Shown here: piece by piece, positions 1 to 8,279 of the stretch | Position numbering within the stretch: position 1 is the first letter of the stretch | Layout of the letters: each line of letters opens with the position of its first letter | Assembly: GCF_000816145.1 (NCBI RefSeq) | Contig: NZ_CP007141.1 | Coordinates: 1,116,001 to 1,180,000 of the forward strand | Source of the DNA: Pseudothermotoga hypogea DSM 11164 = NBRC 106472 | GTDB taxonomy: Bacteria > Thermotogota > Thermotogae > Thermotogales > DSM-5069 | Direction: 5' to 3' | Length of the DNA stretch: 64,000 nucleotides | Position numbers and translations under genes: made by a program | The notes under the pieces: generated by a model | Told to the model about the DNA's origin: nothing | The model's input: only the letters and a program-made list of their open reading frames with translations | The model's database searches: none

Positions 1-34
1 TCACACAGTTCGCCAGCCTGAGCAGGAACAACCG

Positions 35-1441
35 TTAAGTCTTCTTAGATAGTGTGATCTCGAACTCGTTTGGATCGGGATGGGTGAAGCTCACCTTGAC
101 TTTTTCCCTGTGGGCCGGAACGAGGGCCTTGATTTTCTCCATGTAACCGGAAAAACGCTGGTGGAGGTTTATCTTCACCGAACCATATTGAGACAGATCT
201 ATCTCCTTCAGCGCGTTGGAGAGTCTCTTCAGCACAATCGTGGCGGATAACACTCTGCCTGAACCTTTGCAGATCGGGCACGGTGAGAACAGCAGTTGCT
301 CGCTCGATGGGGTTCTTCTTTTTCTCGTCATCTCGAACAGCCCAAGGCGTGTGAACCCAAGAAGCTCCACGTGCGCTGGGTCTTTCTCAAACGATTCCCG
401 GATCTTTTTGAACAGTCTGTCGTAGTATTCTTTGTTTGGCATTCCGATGAAGTCCACCACCACGATACCACCTATGTTGCGCAATCTCAGCTGTCTGGCA
501 ATCTCTTTCGCGGCCTCCATGTTGATCCTGAAAGCCAGTTCAGCGTGGTTTTTTCCACCGGTGAAACTTGCGGAATTGACGTCGAACACGGTCATGGCTT
601 CCGTCGTGTCGAGCGCCAGATAGCCCCCACTGGGCAGGTCTATCGTACGTCTCTGTAAAAGGTTCAGTTGCTGGTAGATGCTAAAGCGTTCGAAGAGGTC
701 TCCCTCAACGAAGTGCACGACGATGGATTTGCTGATCTTTTTGACCTCCTGCTTGACCAACTCGTAGGCCTTCTCTTCGTTGACGTAAACTTCATCGACA
801 TTCTTGTTCAAGCGTTCTCTCAGAACGTAATCTATCGCCGTGGGTTCTCTTCTCAGCAATTTCACTCTTCTCGACCTTTTGAAACTGGACAGGATCTGCT
901 GCCATTCTTGCCTGAGCGATTGAAGCTCCTCCTCTATGATTTCCATGGGCATACCTTCAGAAGCAGTTCTGATGACGAGACCTTCGTTTTTCTCAAGCTT
1001 TGAAAAGAGTGATCTCAACCTCTCCCTCTCGCGCTGTTCGACGATCTTCTTTGACACACCCCTGACCCGAGACATCGGAAAGTAAACCACGTAACGACCT
1101 GGCAGAGAAAGCTTGCACGTAAGCTGAGGCCCCTTCTGTCCGACAGCGTCGTGTTTGACCTGAACCAAGAGCTTCGAGCCTTCTGCGGGTTGCTTGCCAC
1201 TGAGCACCTGTTGTACGTAAGACTTACCAACATCACTGATCCTGAGAAAGCCATTCTTCCCCTCGCCTATGTCGACGAAGGCTGCGTTCAAGGCGGGTAT
1301 GATCTTCTGTATCACGCCCACGTAGAGGTTCCCGGCTATGGTCTCGTTCTCTTCATCGAAGACCTCTTGAAGCTCACCATCTTCAAGAATAGCGCCACTG
1401 ACGAAATTCTCATGAACGTTTATGATCAGAGCGGTGGGCAC
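35..1441 (-). CDS. rng: Ribonuclease G/E family endoribonuclease
   Basis: Single-strand-specific endoribonuclease of the RNase E/G family, acting in rRNA maturation and mRNA decay in the cytoplasm. An S1-like RNA-binding segment (about residues 36-115) is followed by the catalytic core with the metal-binding aspartates in TVFDVNSASFTGG and VVVDFIGM, and the zinc-link CPICKGSG near residue 390. About 468 aa is RNase G length; there is no long RNase E C-terminal scaffold. I chose the GTG at 1441 because GAGG lies 8 nt before it; a TTG two codons upstream is open but sits only 2 nt from that site. It starts 10 nt after the hibernation-factor gene and is probably cotranscribed with it. Confidence 0.93.
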   Translation of the reverse strand: MPTALIINVHENFVSGAILEDGELQEVFDEENETIAGNLYVGVIQKIIPALNAAFVDIGEGKNGFLRISDVGKSYVQQVLSGKQPAEGSKLLVQVKHDAVGQKGPQLTCKLSLPGRYVVYFPMSRVRGVSKKIVEQRERERLRSLFSKLEKNEGLVIRTASEGMPMEIIEEELQSLRQEWQQILSSFKRSRRVKLLRREPTAIDYVLRERLNKNVDEVYVNEEKAYELVKQEVKKISKSIVVHFVEGDLFERFSIYQQLNLLQRRTIDLPSGGYLALDTTEAMTVFDVNSASFTGGKNHAELAFRINMEAAKEIARQLRLRNIGGIVVVDFIGMPNKEYYDRLFKKIRESFEKDPAHVELLGFTRLGLFEMTRKRRTPSSEQLLFSPCPICKGSGRVLSATIVLKRLSNALKEIDLSQYGSVKINLHQRFSGYMEKIKALVPAHREKVKVSFTHPDPNEFEITLSKKT

Positions 1442-1451
1442 ATTCAATACC

Positions 1452-1973
1452 TCACTCGAAGAATTCGTAAAGGCTCAGTTTTCCATCCTTTCTGAGGAGC
1501 AAGAGATTGATCTCACCCGTCTCGCTGTTTCTGAACAAGAAAAACTGTCTATCCATAGCCTTGAACTGGAGAATGGCTTCCTCCATCGGCATCACGTTCA
1601 AAGGCAGTCTCCTGGTTTCGGCCACTTCTTCCTCGCTTTCCTCCGTTACGCTCGGAATCTCCAGCTGTTTGGGTTCCCTGTGTTTATCTCTGATCGTTGA
1701 TTTGAGTTTCTTGACCTTCTTTTCGAGTGCGTCGCACAGGTTGTCTATCGCCGCGTACAGATCGGGATCTTTCTCCTGAACGACGATCACGTTGCCTCTG
1801 AGATTGATGTTCGCCTTCACCACGTAATTCACTGCGTCCTTTTCGGCTTTGATTTCCGCCGAGACGAGCTCCTCATCCTTGATGACTCTGTCGACCTTCT
1901 CGAGCCTTTTCTCCAGATATTGATGCATGGCAGCTGTGGCTTCAAAGCCTCGCGTCGTGAACCTGTAGTTCAT
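1452..1973 (-). CDS. hpf: Long-form ribosome hibernation promoting factor
   Basis: Binds the 30S decoding region and dimerises ribosomes into inactive 100S particles during stress. The N-terminal S30AE domain (residues 1-100, starting MNYRFTTRGFEAT) and the C-terminal dimerisation domain (about 120-173, with PMEEAILQFKAMDRQFFLF) are both present, which defines the long form. The ATG at 1973 is preceded by GGGAGG with 7 nt spacing; an upstream in-frame TTG would put the ribosome site inside the gene. It lies 4 nt after the upstream membrane-protein gene and 10 nt before rng. Confidence 0.95.
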   Translation of the reverse strand: MNYRFTTRGFEATAAMHQYLEKRLEKVDRVIKDEELVSAEIKAEKDAVNYVVKANINLRGNVIVVQEKDPDLYAAIDNLCDALEKKVKKLKSTIRDKHREPKQLEIPSVTEESEEEVAETRRLPLNVMPMEEAILQFKAMDRQFFLFRNSETGEINLLLLRKDGKLSLYEFFE

Positions 1974-1977
1974 CCAT

Positions 1978-2604
1978 TCACCTCCCAAGAATGTCCTGTC
2001 TGACCTTCAAATAGCACTCGATCGCTTCAAGGTTTTCCTGCATCCTGACAAAGCTGTGACCGTAGAGCGTGACGAGAGAATAGATCAGATAGGACACGTC
2101 GTACGTTTTCGAAAGACATGTCGAAATCTGCACGTCGTTTTCCGAAAAGAACTTTTGTTCCTGACCTTCCAGCGATTTCATCGCAGACAACAGCTGATAC
2201 TCCAGCATAACCAGTCCAGCGAGCAGGAGCAAGAAACCGAACGGAAGAACGAGTGTTACGAACAGACCGGCAACGGATGCCGAAAGTCCAAGGAGCATCC
2301 AAAGTTCATCACCCGTCAAGATCAAAGAGGAGTACTTCGGAAAACGCTCGGCGAGTTGCCGCTGAATCTCTCTGATCGAGCCACGCCACTTGAGAAATCC
2401 AACAAACAACCCAAGCCCACTCACGAACGACAGACCCTGCGTCACACCGAGGAATCTGTTAGCGTAGAGCGACCAGGACGCAACAACGATCACTGAGGCT
2501 ATCAAACCGAGAAAGTTTGCCACGAAGAAAATCAGGCCGCAGTAGACCATCAAATGATGTGATGGTCTCGCCTTAAGATCGAACAGTTCGTTCAACTGTT
2601 TCAC
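1978..2604 (-). CDS. Unknown four-helix membrane protein
   Basis: I do not recognise this 208-aa protein. It shows four hydrophobic stretches (about residues 19-45, 55-70, 100-120 and 120-140) in two hairpins, with a charged loop between the pairs and a soluble C-terminal tail of about 60 residues rich in Glu, Gln and Lys. It starts at GTG 2604, just after the stop of a 56-codon membrane-protein gene, and ends 4 nt before hpf, so it belongs to the cheX-to-rng transcription unit. No catalytic motif is visible. Confidence 0.7.
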   Translation of the reverse strand: MKQLNELFDLKARPSHHLMVYCGLIFFVANFLGLIASVIVVASWSLYANRFLGVTQGLSFVSGLGLFVGFLKWRGSIREIQRQLAERFPKYSSLILTGDELWMLLGLSASVAGLFVTLVLPFGFLLLLAGLVMLEYQLLSAMKSLEGQEQKFFSENDVQISTCLSKTYDVSYLIYSLVTLYGHSFVRMQENLEAIECYLKVRQDILGR

Positions 2605-2607
2605 ACC

Positions 2608-2778
2608 TCATCCCCCCAAAATCCAAAACAGTGTCGACAAAACCAATAATACGACACACAGAATTATCAACCAGACCGATCTCCTCTTGATCTCATCCTG
2701 TGTATCTCTAAAAACACGGAACGCCACAACGAGCAAGATCAGCAAAAGGGACGATAGCACCAAAACAAGAGCGATCAT
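2608..2778 (-). CDS. Small 56-aa membrane protein
   Basis: A short gene starting with ATG at 2778 whose first bases overlap the cheX stop as ATGA, the usual sign of translational coupling. The product begins MIALVLVLSSLLLILLVVAF, has a charged middle (RVFRDTQDEIKRR) and a second hydrophobic segment (VWLIILCVVLLVLSTLFW), so two membrane helices with a short charged turn. The stop at 2608 is 4 bp before the next GTG start. Function unknown; the tight packing is the main evidence that it is real. Confidence 0.65.
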   Translation of the reverse strand: MIALVLVLSSLLLILLVVAFRVFRDTQDEIKRRSVWLIILCVVLLVLSTLFWILGG

Positions 2779-3251
2779 TGTTGACACTTCATCGAGCCCT
2801 TCGTTGCGAGAATGATCTCGGTATCTTCGGCATCAAAAATGCTCGTCAAAAGGTTTATCGCGAGTCCTTCTACGGTCAGCTTGAGGTTCTTTCCCGTAAC
2901 GACGGTTGGTGGACTTATGACGATCCTGCAACCGACCTTCTCAAGGTTCATGGCTAATGCACCAGCGATCATGTTTCCAAGCTCTCCGATCGCACTCATG
3001 GCAAGATCGTCAAGAGCATCGTACTGAAGACCCATCATCTTCGATACGATCTTCAACGCCGTGGTCGGGCTGAAGGAATATATCAAGTTACCGTCCACAC
3101 CACCGCTGAAACCTATCACGGTGACCATGTCGTACTTCGGCTTGATCTCCTTCAGAAGACCTGGCTTTCCAACAGCCGGTGTGACGTTCAACAGGGCCTT
3201 CAGCGTGTTCATAACGGCCGCTATCAGCGCGTTCACGATGCGTGCATCCAC
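2775..3251 (-). CDS. cheX: CheY-P phosphatase CheX
   Basis: Dephosphorylates CheY-P to reset the chemotaxis signal. The 158-aa protein has the CheC/CheX/FliY fold signature with the single catalytic E-x-x-N motif in SAIGELGNMIAG (about residues 87-98); a lone motif and this length fit CheX rather than CheC. The GTG start at 3251 is preceded by GAGGAGG at 8 nt. It follows polA by 13 nt and overlaps the small membrane gene downstream by ATGA. No other chemotaxis gene is in the window. Confidence 0.88.
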   Translation of the reverse strand: MDARIVNALIAAVMNTLKALLNVTPAVGKPGLLKEIKPKYDMVTVIGFSGGVDGNLIYSFSPTTALKIVSKMMGLQYDALDDLAMSAIGELGNMIAGALAMNLEKVGCRIVISPPTVVTGKNLKLTVEGLAINLLTSIFDAEDTEIILATKGSMKCQQ

Positions 3252-3264
3252 CGTTGATACCTCC

Positions 3265-5943
3265 TCATTCCCAGTGTTCGGACAGTTTCACATCCACTTT
3301 CAACGGTACTGACAATTTTACCACCGTTTCCATGATCTCCTTGACCTTTTTTGTAACCAATTCGGCTTCTTCGTTCGGTACCTCAAAAACGAGTTCATCG
3401 TGGACCTGCAGGATCATCTTCGTTCTCAAGCCCTTCTCCTTCAGGAACCTGTGAACTGCGATCATCGCAAGTTTCATTATATCAGCCGCCGTACCCTGTA
3501 TGGGCGTGTTGACCGCGATCCTCTCACCTTCCTGTCGAACCGAGGAATCGGAGGATCTCAGCTGAGGTACCTCACGCTTTCTTCCAAAAAGTGTTCTCAC
3601 GTGCCCATGGGTTTTCGCAAAGGCCACAGTCTTCGTTAAATATTCTCTGACATGTGGGTAGAGCTCGAAGTACTCTTTTATGAAAGCCTCCGCCTGCCGA
3701 TAGGACAGTCCCGTTCGTTGCGACAGACCGTACGGTGAAACACCGTATATGATCGAAAAGTTCACCATTTTTCCTATGGATCTTTCCTCAGGTCCGACGT
3801 CCTCTTCCCTGATGCCGAAGATGCGAGCTGCTGTGAACGTGTGAACGTCCTTGTCCTTAACGAACGCCTCGATGAGGTTCTCATCTTTGCTCATGTGCGC
3901 AAGTACTCTCAACTCGATCTGCGAATAATCCGCGCTCAGAATCTTCCATCCACTCTGCTGTGGCACGACGGCCTTTCTGATTTCCCTGCCTTCCTCCTGC
4001 TTGCTGGGAAGATTTTGCAAGTTTGGATCGCTGCTGCTCAATCTTCCCGTCGCCGTACCAGTTTGATGGAAGCTCGTGTGTATTCTTCCCGTCTTTGGAT
4101 GTACGAGCCTGGGCAACACATCCAGATAAGTGGATTTCAGTTTCTGATATTTCCTGTAAGAAAGTATCAACGGTACAATGGGATGTTCCTCAATCAAATC
4201 TTCCAACACATCGGCCCTCGTGGAGAGTTCACCGCCTGGAGTTTTACCCTTCGGTTTGATCTTGAGCTTTTCGAACAACACGTAGGCCGTTTGCTTCGGA
4301 GAGTTCAGATTGAACACTTCCCCAGCCAGGTCGAATATCTGCCTCGAAAGCTCGTTCATCTTCGCGCTGTACTTGAGAGAGAGATCCTTCAGATAGGAGA
4401 CATCCATGTACACACCCGTGAGTTCCATCTCGGCGAGCACCACTATCAGGGGCATTTCTATCTTCTCCAACACGTCCGTCAGACCCTGCTCGTGCAGTTT
4501 GACGTTCAGAAGCTCGTAAAGTCTTCGCGTCACGTCCGCATCCTCGGCAGAATACTTCGTTGCATCCTGAACGTCAACATCGGCGAAGGTCACGGCACTG
4601 AACAGAGGAGAAGAGCTCTTGACCAGTTCGTCGAAACTCATCATCTTGTAGTTGAGAAACTTCAGGGCGAGTTCGTCGAGTCCGAACCTCTTCTCGTCTG
4701 GATTCAGCAGATACGCCGCGATCATCGTATCGAAGGCTGGCGGGTTCGGCGTGATGCCGTGCGCCATGAAGATGGAATAATCGTACTTGAGGTTCTGTCC
4801 AACGATTTTAATCGTCTTATCCTCGAGTATCGGTTTCAAACCTTTCAGGACCTTCTCCAGCGGCAGGTTGGGACCTCTTCTGTGACCCACAGGCACGTAA
4901 TGACTGCTCTTGTCGGGCAGGGCGACAGATATTCCCACCAAGTGTGCACTGAGTGGATCCAAAGAATCTGTCTCTGTGTCTATCACGACATACTGACTGC
5001 TTTGCATACGCTGCAAGAGCTGCTCGAACTCTTGCTCGGTCAGGATCGCCCTGTAAGGCGTCTGTTCGGGCTGCTGAGCGTAGAGTCCAAGCTCCTTCAT
5101 CAAGCTTGAGAACTCGAGTTCTTTCAGAAATTCAATCAGTTTCTCCTGTTTGAAACCCTCATACCTCAAATCTTCCCAGTTCAGACCAAGTTCCAGATCA
5201 CTCATGAGCGTTACGAGCTTCTTGCTCTTGAAGGCGTCTTCTCTGTGTTGAAGGAGCAACTTGCCCAGCCTGCTGTTTTTATCGATCTTCTCGTATATTT
5301 CCTCGAGACTGCCATACTTCGATATGAGCTCGACTGCCGTCTTCGGGCCGATCCCCTGCACACCGGGCACGTTGTCCACGGTATCTCCAGCCAACGCGAG
5401 CAAGTCCACGATGTGATTGGGTGGCACTTGGAACTTCTCCAGGACCTTCTGCTCGTCGTAGAGCTCCAACTCCGAAATGCCCTTGATGGGTCTCCAGACC
5501 TTTATCTTATCGCTCACAAGCTGAAGAACATCCTTATCGCCGCTGACGATGTGAACCTCTTCGAAACGACTCTCGCCCTTCTTCGCGAGTGTTGCGATCA
5601 CATCGTCTGCCTCACAACCTTCGTACTCGAGCACCTTCACACCCAGCGCTTCGACTCCTCTCTTTATGTAGGGCAACTGTTGCAACATAGCATCCGGCGC
5701 CGGGGCTCTTTGCGCTTTGTATTCGGCGAGCAACTCATGACGGTAGGTCCTCGTCTTCTTGTCCATGGCGAACCCCGCGTAGTCGCCCTCTCTGATGCGT
5801 TCCTTGAGGAACTTGATCATCATGCGCATCAAGCCATATGTGGCATTCGTTGGAATACCATCGCTCGTGCTGAGGGACTGATCTATCGCATAATAAGCCC
5901 TGTACGCCAAGCCAGTACCATCAAAGAGAAACAGTCTTGCCAT
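3265..5943 (-). CDS. polA: DNA polymerase I
   Basis: Replicative repair polymerase that removes Okazaki primers and fills gaps. At 892 aa it has all three domains: an N-terminal 5'-3' exonuclease (MARLFLFDGTGLAYRAYY onward, with LAGDTVDNVPGVQGIGPKTA), a 3'-5' proofreading domain with the intact DTETD motif near residue 320, and a polymerase domain with motif A (DYSQIELRVLAH), motif B (RSIGKMVNFSIIYGVSPYG) and motif C (QVHDELVFEVP). Its start overlaps the end of the upstream AhpD-like gene by 23 bp and it is followed closely by cheX. Confidence 0.98.
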   Translation of the reverse strand: MARLFLFDGTGLAYRAYYAIDQSLSTSDGIPTNATYGLMRMMIKFLKERIREGDYAGFAMDKKTRTYRHELLAEYKAQRAPAPDAMLQQLPYIKRGVEALGVKVLEYEGCEADDVIATLAKKGESRFEEVHIVSGDKDVLQLVSDKIKVWRPIKGISELELYDEQKVLEKFQVPPNHIVDLLALAGDTVDNVPGVQGIGPKTAVELISKYGSLEEIYEKIDKNSRLGKLLLQHREDAFKSKKLVTLMSDLELGLNWEDLRYEGFKQEKLIEFLKELEFSSLMKELGLYAQQPEQTPYRAILTEQEFEQLLQRMQSSQYVVIDTETDSLDPLSAHLVGISVALPDKSSHYVPVGHRRGPNLPLEKVLKGLKPILEDKTIKIVGQNLKYDYSIFMAHGITPNPPAFDTMIAAYLLNPDEKRFGLDELALKFLNYKMMSFDELVKSSSPLFSAVTFADVDVQDATKYSAEDADVTRRLYELLNVKLHEQGLTDVLEKIEMPLIVVLAEMELTGVYMDVSYLKDLSLKYSAKMNELSRQIFDLAGEVFNLNSPKQTAYVLFEKLKIKPKGKTPGGELSTRADVLEDLIEEHPIVPLILSYRKYQKLKSTYLDVLPRLVHPKTGRIHTSFHQTGTATGRLSSSDPNLQNLPSKQEEGREIRKAVVPQQSGWKILSADYSQIELRVLAHMSKDENLIEAFVKDKDVHTFTAARIFGIREEDVGPEERSIGKMVNFSIIYGVSPYGLSQRTGLSYRQAEAFIKEYFELYPHVREYLTKTVAFAKTHGHVRTLFGRKREVPQLRSSDSSVRQEGERIAVNTPIQGTAADIMKLAMIAVHRFLKEKGLRTKMILQVHDELVFEVPNEEAELVTKKVKEIMETVVKLSVPLKVDVKLSEHWE

Positions 5944-6283
5944 TCTTCTCGAGCTCCCTCAGCTCTTGTAGAATTTCCACTGCCTTCCTCAAATGCGGTA
6001 TCACGATCGAACCGCCCACGATCAGCGCAACGTTGAAGATCTCGAAAAATTCCTCGTCGCTCGTTCCGAGCTGGAAGAGTCTGATCATGTGGTACGCTAT
6101 ACAATCGTTGCACCTGAGGACCATCGAGGCCACCAAGCCGAGCATCTCTTTTGTCTTCGTGTCCAGAGCGCCCTTTTCGTACACCTGAGCGTCCAGGTTC
6201 ATGAAACGTTTCGTGTGAAGGTTGCCTTTCTCCTCAATCAACCTGTTCAACTTTGCCCTGTAATCGATGAATTCTTCCACCAT
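5921..6283 (-). CDS. Carboxymuconolactone decarboxylase / AhpD-like protein
   Basis: A 120-aa helical protein of the CMD/AhpD family. The redox or proton-relay motif CNDCIAYH (C-x-x-C-x-x-x-H, about residues 58-65) is intact, which favours an AhpD-like thiol activity over a true gamma-carboxymuconolactone decarboxylase; no aromatic pathway is near. The ATG at 6283 follows the upstream stop directly (TGAATG), and the 3' end overlaps polA. Precise substrate unknown. Confidence 0.85.
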   Translation of the reverse strand: MVEEFIDYRAKLNRLIEEKGNLHTKRFMNLDAQVYEKGALDTKTKEMLGLVASMVLRCNDCIAYHMIRLFQLGTSDEEFFEIFNVALIVGGSIVIPHLRKAVEILQELRELEKNGKTVSL

Positions 6284-6910
6284 TCACGCACCACCAACCT
6301 TCATGGGAAGATCGTGAGAAAAGACAATCCAGTCACACTCTTCAGACATCTTTTTAAGAAACTCCGCCGTGGCATCTTTCTTGTAACCCTTCATGTACTC
6401 GAAATACTCAATCCTGCTGTAACATATATCCCCCGGCATGAGGACTTTACCCATGTTCTCAGTCGTTATCAACAGCGAGATATGCTCGGAGGAATGGTAA
6501 GGAGTGTGGAAGACTTTCACACAGTCGAAGAGCACGTCGCCGTCTTTCAGCGTGTGAACCTGTTTCCAACCTGAGAGCACCATCGTGTAGAACGGTCCGG
6601 CAATTGGACCGAACGAGGCGTAATTTCTCTCTCTGTACTTTTCGTGGACGTGGACCGTGGCGTTTTTGAAAAAGATCGAACAGAAGATGTGATCCATGTG
6701 TACGTGTGAAACTATCAGGTCCGTCACGTCCTCAGGTTTGATATTCTTCTCTTTGAGCGTTCGTTCCAAAGCTTCCCACGATGGAAAACTGCCCGGTTCT
6801 ATGAGTACCGTTCGTTCCTCGTCGCTGAGCAGTGCCACTGTGCAGTAAGGCGACATCACGTACGGTGGAATTCTCATGCTACCGCCAGGTACAAGAACTT
6901 CAAATCTCAT
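6284..6910 (-). CDS. Metallo-beta-lactamase-fold hydrolase
   Basis: A 208-aa member of the MBL superfamily with a complete dinuclear metal site: HVHMDH (H-x-H-x-D-H) followed by HSSEH, PGDICYS and SHDLP. The arrangement resembles small soluble hydrolases of the glyoxalase II / quorum-lactonase type, but the substrate cannot be read from the sequence. The ATG at 6910 with GGGGTGAG upstream is preferred over an in-frame start 20 codons earlier, which would lie inside uppP. It directly precedes the AhpD-like gene. Confidence 0.85.
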   Translation of the reverse strand: MRFEVLVPGGSMRIPPYVMSPYCTVALLSDEERTVLIEPGSFPSWEALERTLKEKNIKPEDVTDLIVSHVHMDHIFCSIFFKNATVHVHEKYRERNYASFGPIAGPFYTMVLSGWKQVHTLKDGDVLFDCVKVFHTPYHSSEHISLLITTENMGKVLMPGDICYSRIEYFEYMKGYKKDATAEFLKKMSEECDWIVFSHDLPMKVGGA

Positions 6911-6915
6911 CGGTC

Positions 6916-7632
6916 TCACCCCAGAAGAAAGCTGAGAAAGGCTATGACAAGACAATAATCGGCGAACCATCTCAACTTTCGAACCAAAACTACCTTCTTC
7001 AAGATCACCAGTGCCACCAAACTGCTGAGAAAAGAAACCAGAAATGCAGGGTTCATCGTCAGAGAAGTTTCCCTGAGCTTCAGCAAAGACGCGCCCAGAA
7101 GAACCGGTATCGCCATGAGGAAAGTGTACGTAACGGATTCTTCTCTTCTGTAGTCAAGCAGAAGCGCGGCGGATAGCACCATCCCGCTGCGTGACACTCC
7201 TGGTAGTATGGCGATCGCTTGGAACAAACCTATCAGAAGTGCATCTCTTGCACTCATGTGATCTAAACTTTTTTCTCCGTCTTTCAAGGAGGACAGAAGT
7301 AGAAAAACGGCCGTGATGACGAAGAAGAACGGCAGGAAACCCACGTTGGAAAACACCGCTTCGACTTGTTCTTCGAAGAACAGGCCAACAAACATGGCGG
7401 GCAAGGTGGAGATGACTAAATTAATCAAAATCTTCCAGTTCTTCAGTGCCCTGAAAATGCCTCGATAAACTAACAATAAAATGGCGAGCAAGCTACCCGC
7501 GTGCAGCATAACAACTGTCTGCAGGTCGATATCGACCTGCAAGAGCTTTGAGAACAGCAAAAGATGACCCGAACTCGACACGGGTAAGAATTCAGTTGCA
7601 CCCTGGACCGCCGCGAGGAACAACTGCTTCAG
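6916..7632 (-). CDS. uppP: Undecaprenyl-diphosphatase UppP (BacA family)
   Basis: Integral membrane phosphatase that recycles undecaprenyl pyrophosphate for cell-wall synthesis. The two signature motifs are present: QGATEFLPVSSSGHL near the N-terminus and GVSRSG near residue 145, with about seven hydrophobic segments. The start is unusual: AAAGGAGG is 7 nt before a CTG at 7632 that overlaps the upstream stop as CTGA, while the first conventional codon, TTG at 7623, is 16 nt away. Starting at CTG gives 238 aa and a normal UppP N-terminus (MKQLFLAAVQGATEF). Confidence 0.93.
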   Translation of the reverse strand: MKQLFLAAVQGATEFLPVSSSGHLLLFSKLLQVDIDLQTVVMLHAGSLLAILLLVYRGIFRALKNWKILINLVISTLPAMFVGLFFEEQVEAVFSNVGFLPFFFVITAVFLLLSSLKDGEKSLDHMSARDALLIGLFQAIAILPGVSRSGMVLSAALLLDYRREESVTYTFLMAIPVLLGASLLKLRETSLTMNPAFLVSFLSSLVALVILKKVVLVRKLRWFADYCLVIAFLSFLLG

Positions 7633-8231
7633 AATCCTTCCTCCTTTGCGATTTTCAAGAACTGGATGCCATGTTCTTTCAGCAATCTTTCTATCTGCTT
7701 TGGTTCGTGAGCGTCGAGCTTTACGGACACGCTTCGGGAACCGTCACGTTTAACCGTGTTCACAGCGAGCACGTTTATGCTGTTCAGCGCGAAAACGTCA
7801 AACACTTTTTTGAGCTCGCCAGGCCTGTCTTCCAACTCGAGCAGGACACGAACGCCGGGCTCGTCCATGGCAGTGATCGCCACGAACGCTTCCAGCACTT
7901 CGGTCAACGTGATCACACCCGTGACCTTCATATCAAAATCCACAACCGCAAGGCAACGTTCCTGTGATTCCCTGAAAGTCAGGGCGGCTTCTTCGATGTA
8001 GCTGTCTTCGTGTGTGAAGAAGTCCGGGAACACGACGTAGTCTTCAACTTTTGATTCGAGCTCAGCGTTGGCGATGTTGTTCTTGTAGACGAAGCCGGTG
8101 AACTTTCCTTCTTCGTCCACGGTGACGCAGTAGTCCGTTTTGTACTTTCTCATCTGACTGAGTGCCTCCTGAACGGTTGATCTAACGCTAATCAGAGGAA
8201 AATCTGTGTTCATCCAGTTTTTCACAAACAA
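7629..8231 (-). CDS. CBS-pair plus ACT domain regulatory protein
   Basis: A 200-aa AcuB-like protein. Two CBS motifs (about residues 5-60 and 65-120) should bind an adenine nucleotide and the C-terminal ACT domain (about 128-195, DEPGVRVLLELEDRPGELKKV) should bind a small ligand such as an amino acid. Such proteins sense energy or amino-acid state, but the target is unknown. TTG at 8231 is the start, with GGGGG 8 nt upstream. It is the first gene left of the candidate origin, and uppP follows with a 4-bp overlap. Confidence 0.85.
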   Translation of the reverse strand: MFVKNWMNTDFPLISVRSTVQEALSQMRKYKTDYCVTVDEEGKFTGFVYKNNIANAELESKVEDYVVFPDFFTHEDSYIEEAALTFRESQERCLAVVDFDMKVTGVITLTEVLEAFVAITAMDEPGVRVLLELEDRPGELKKVFDVFALNSINVLAVNTVKRDGSRSVSVKLDAHEPKQIERLLKEHGIQFLKIAKEEGF

Positions 8232-8279
8232 TCGAATCGCCCCCAGCTTTGAGAAGGTTTTTCCCTACTTCTAAAAAGA

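Noticed and set aside
3841-5109. 422-codon frame antisense to polA
   Set aside because: Shadow of a strongly coding gene; low-complexity His/Gln/Arg composition and no ribosome site.
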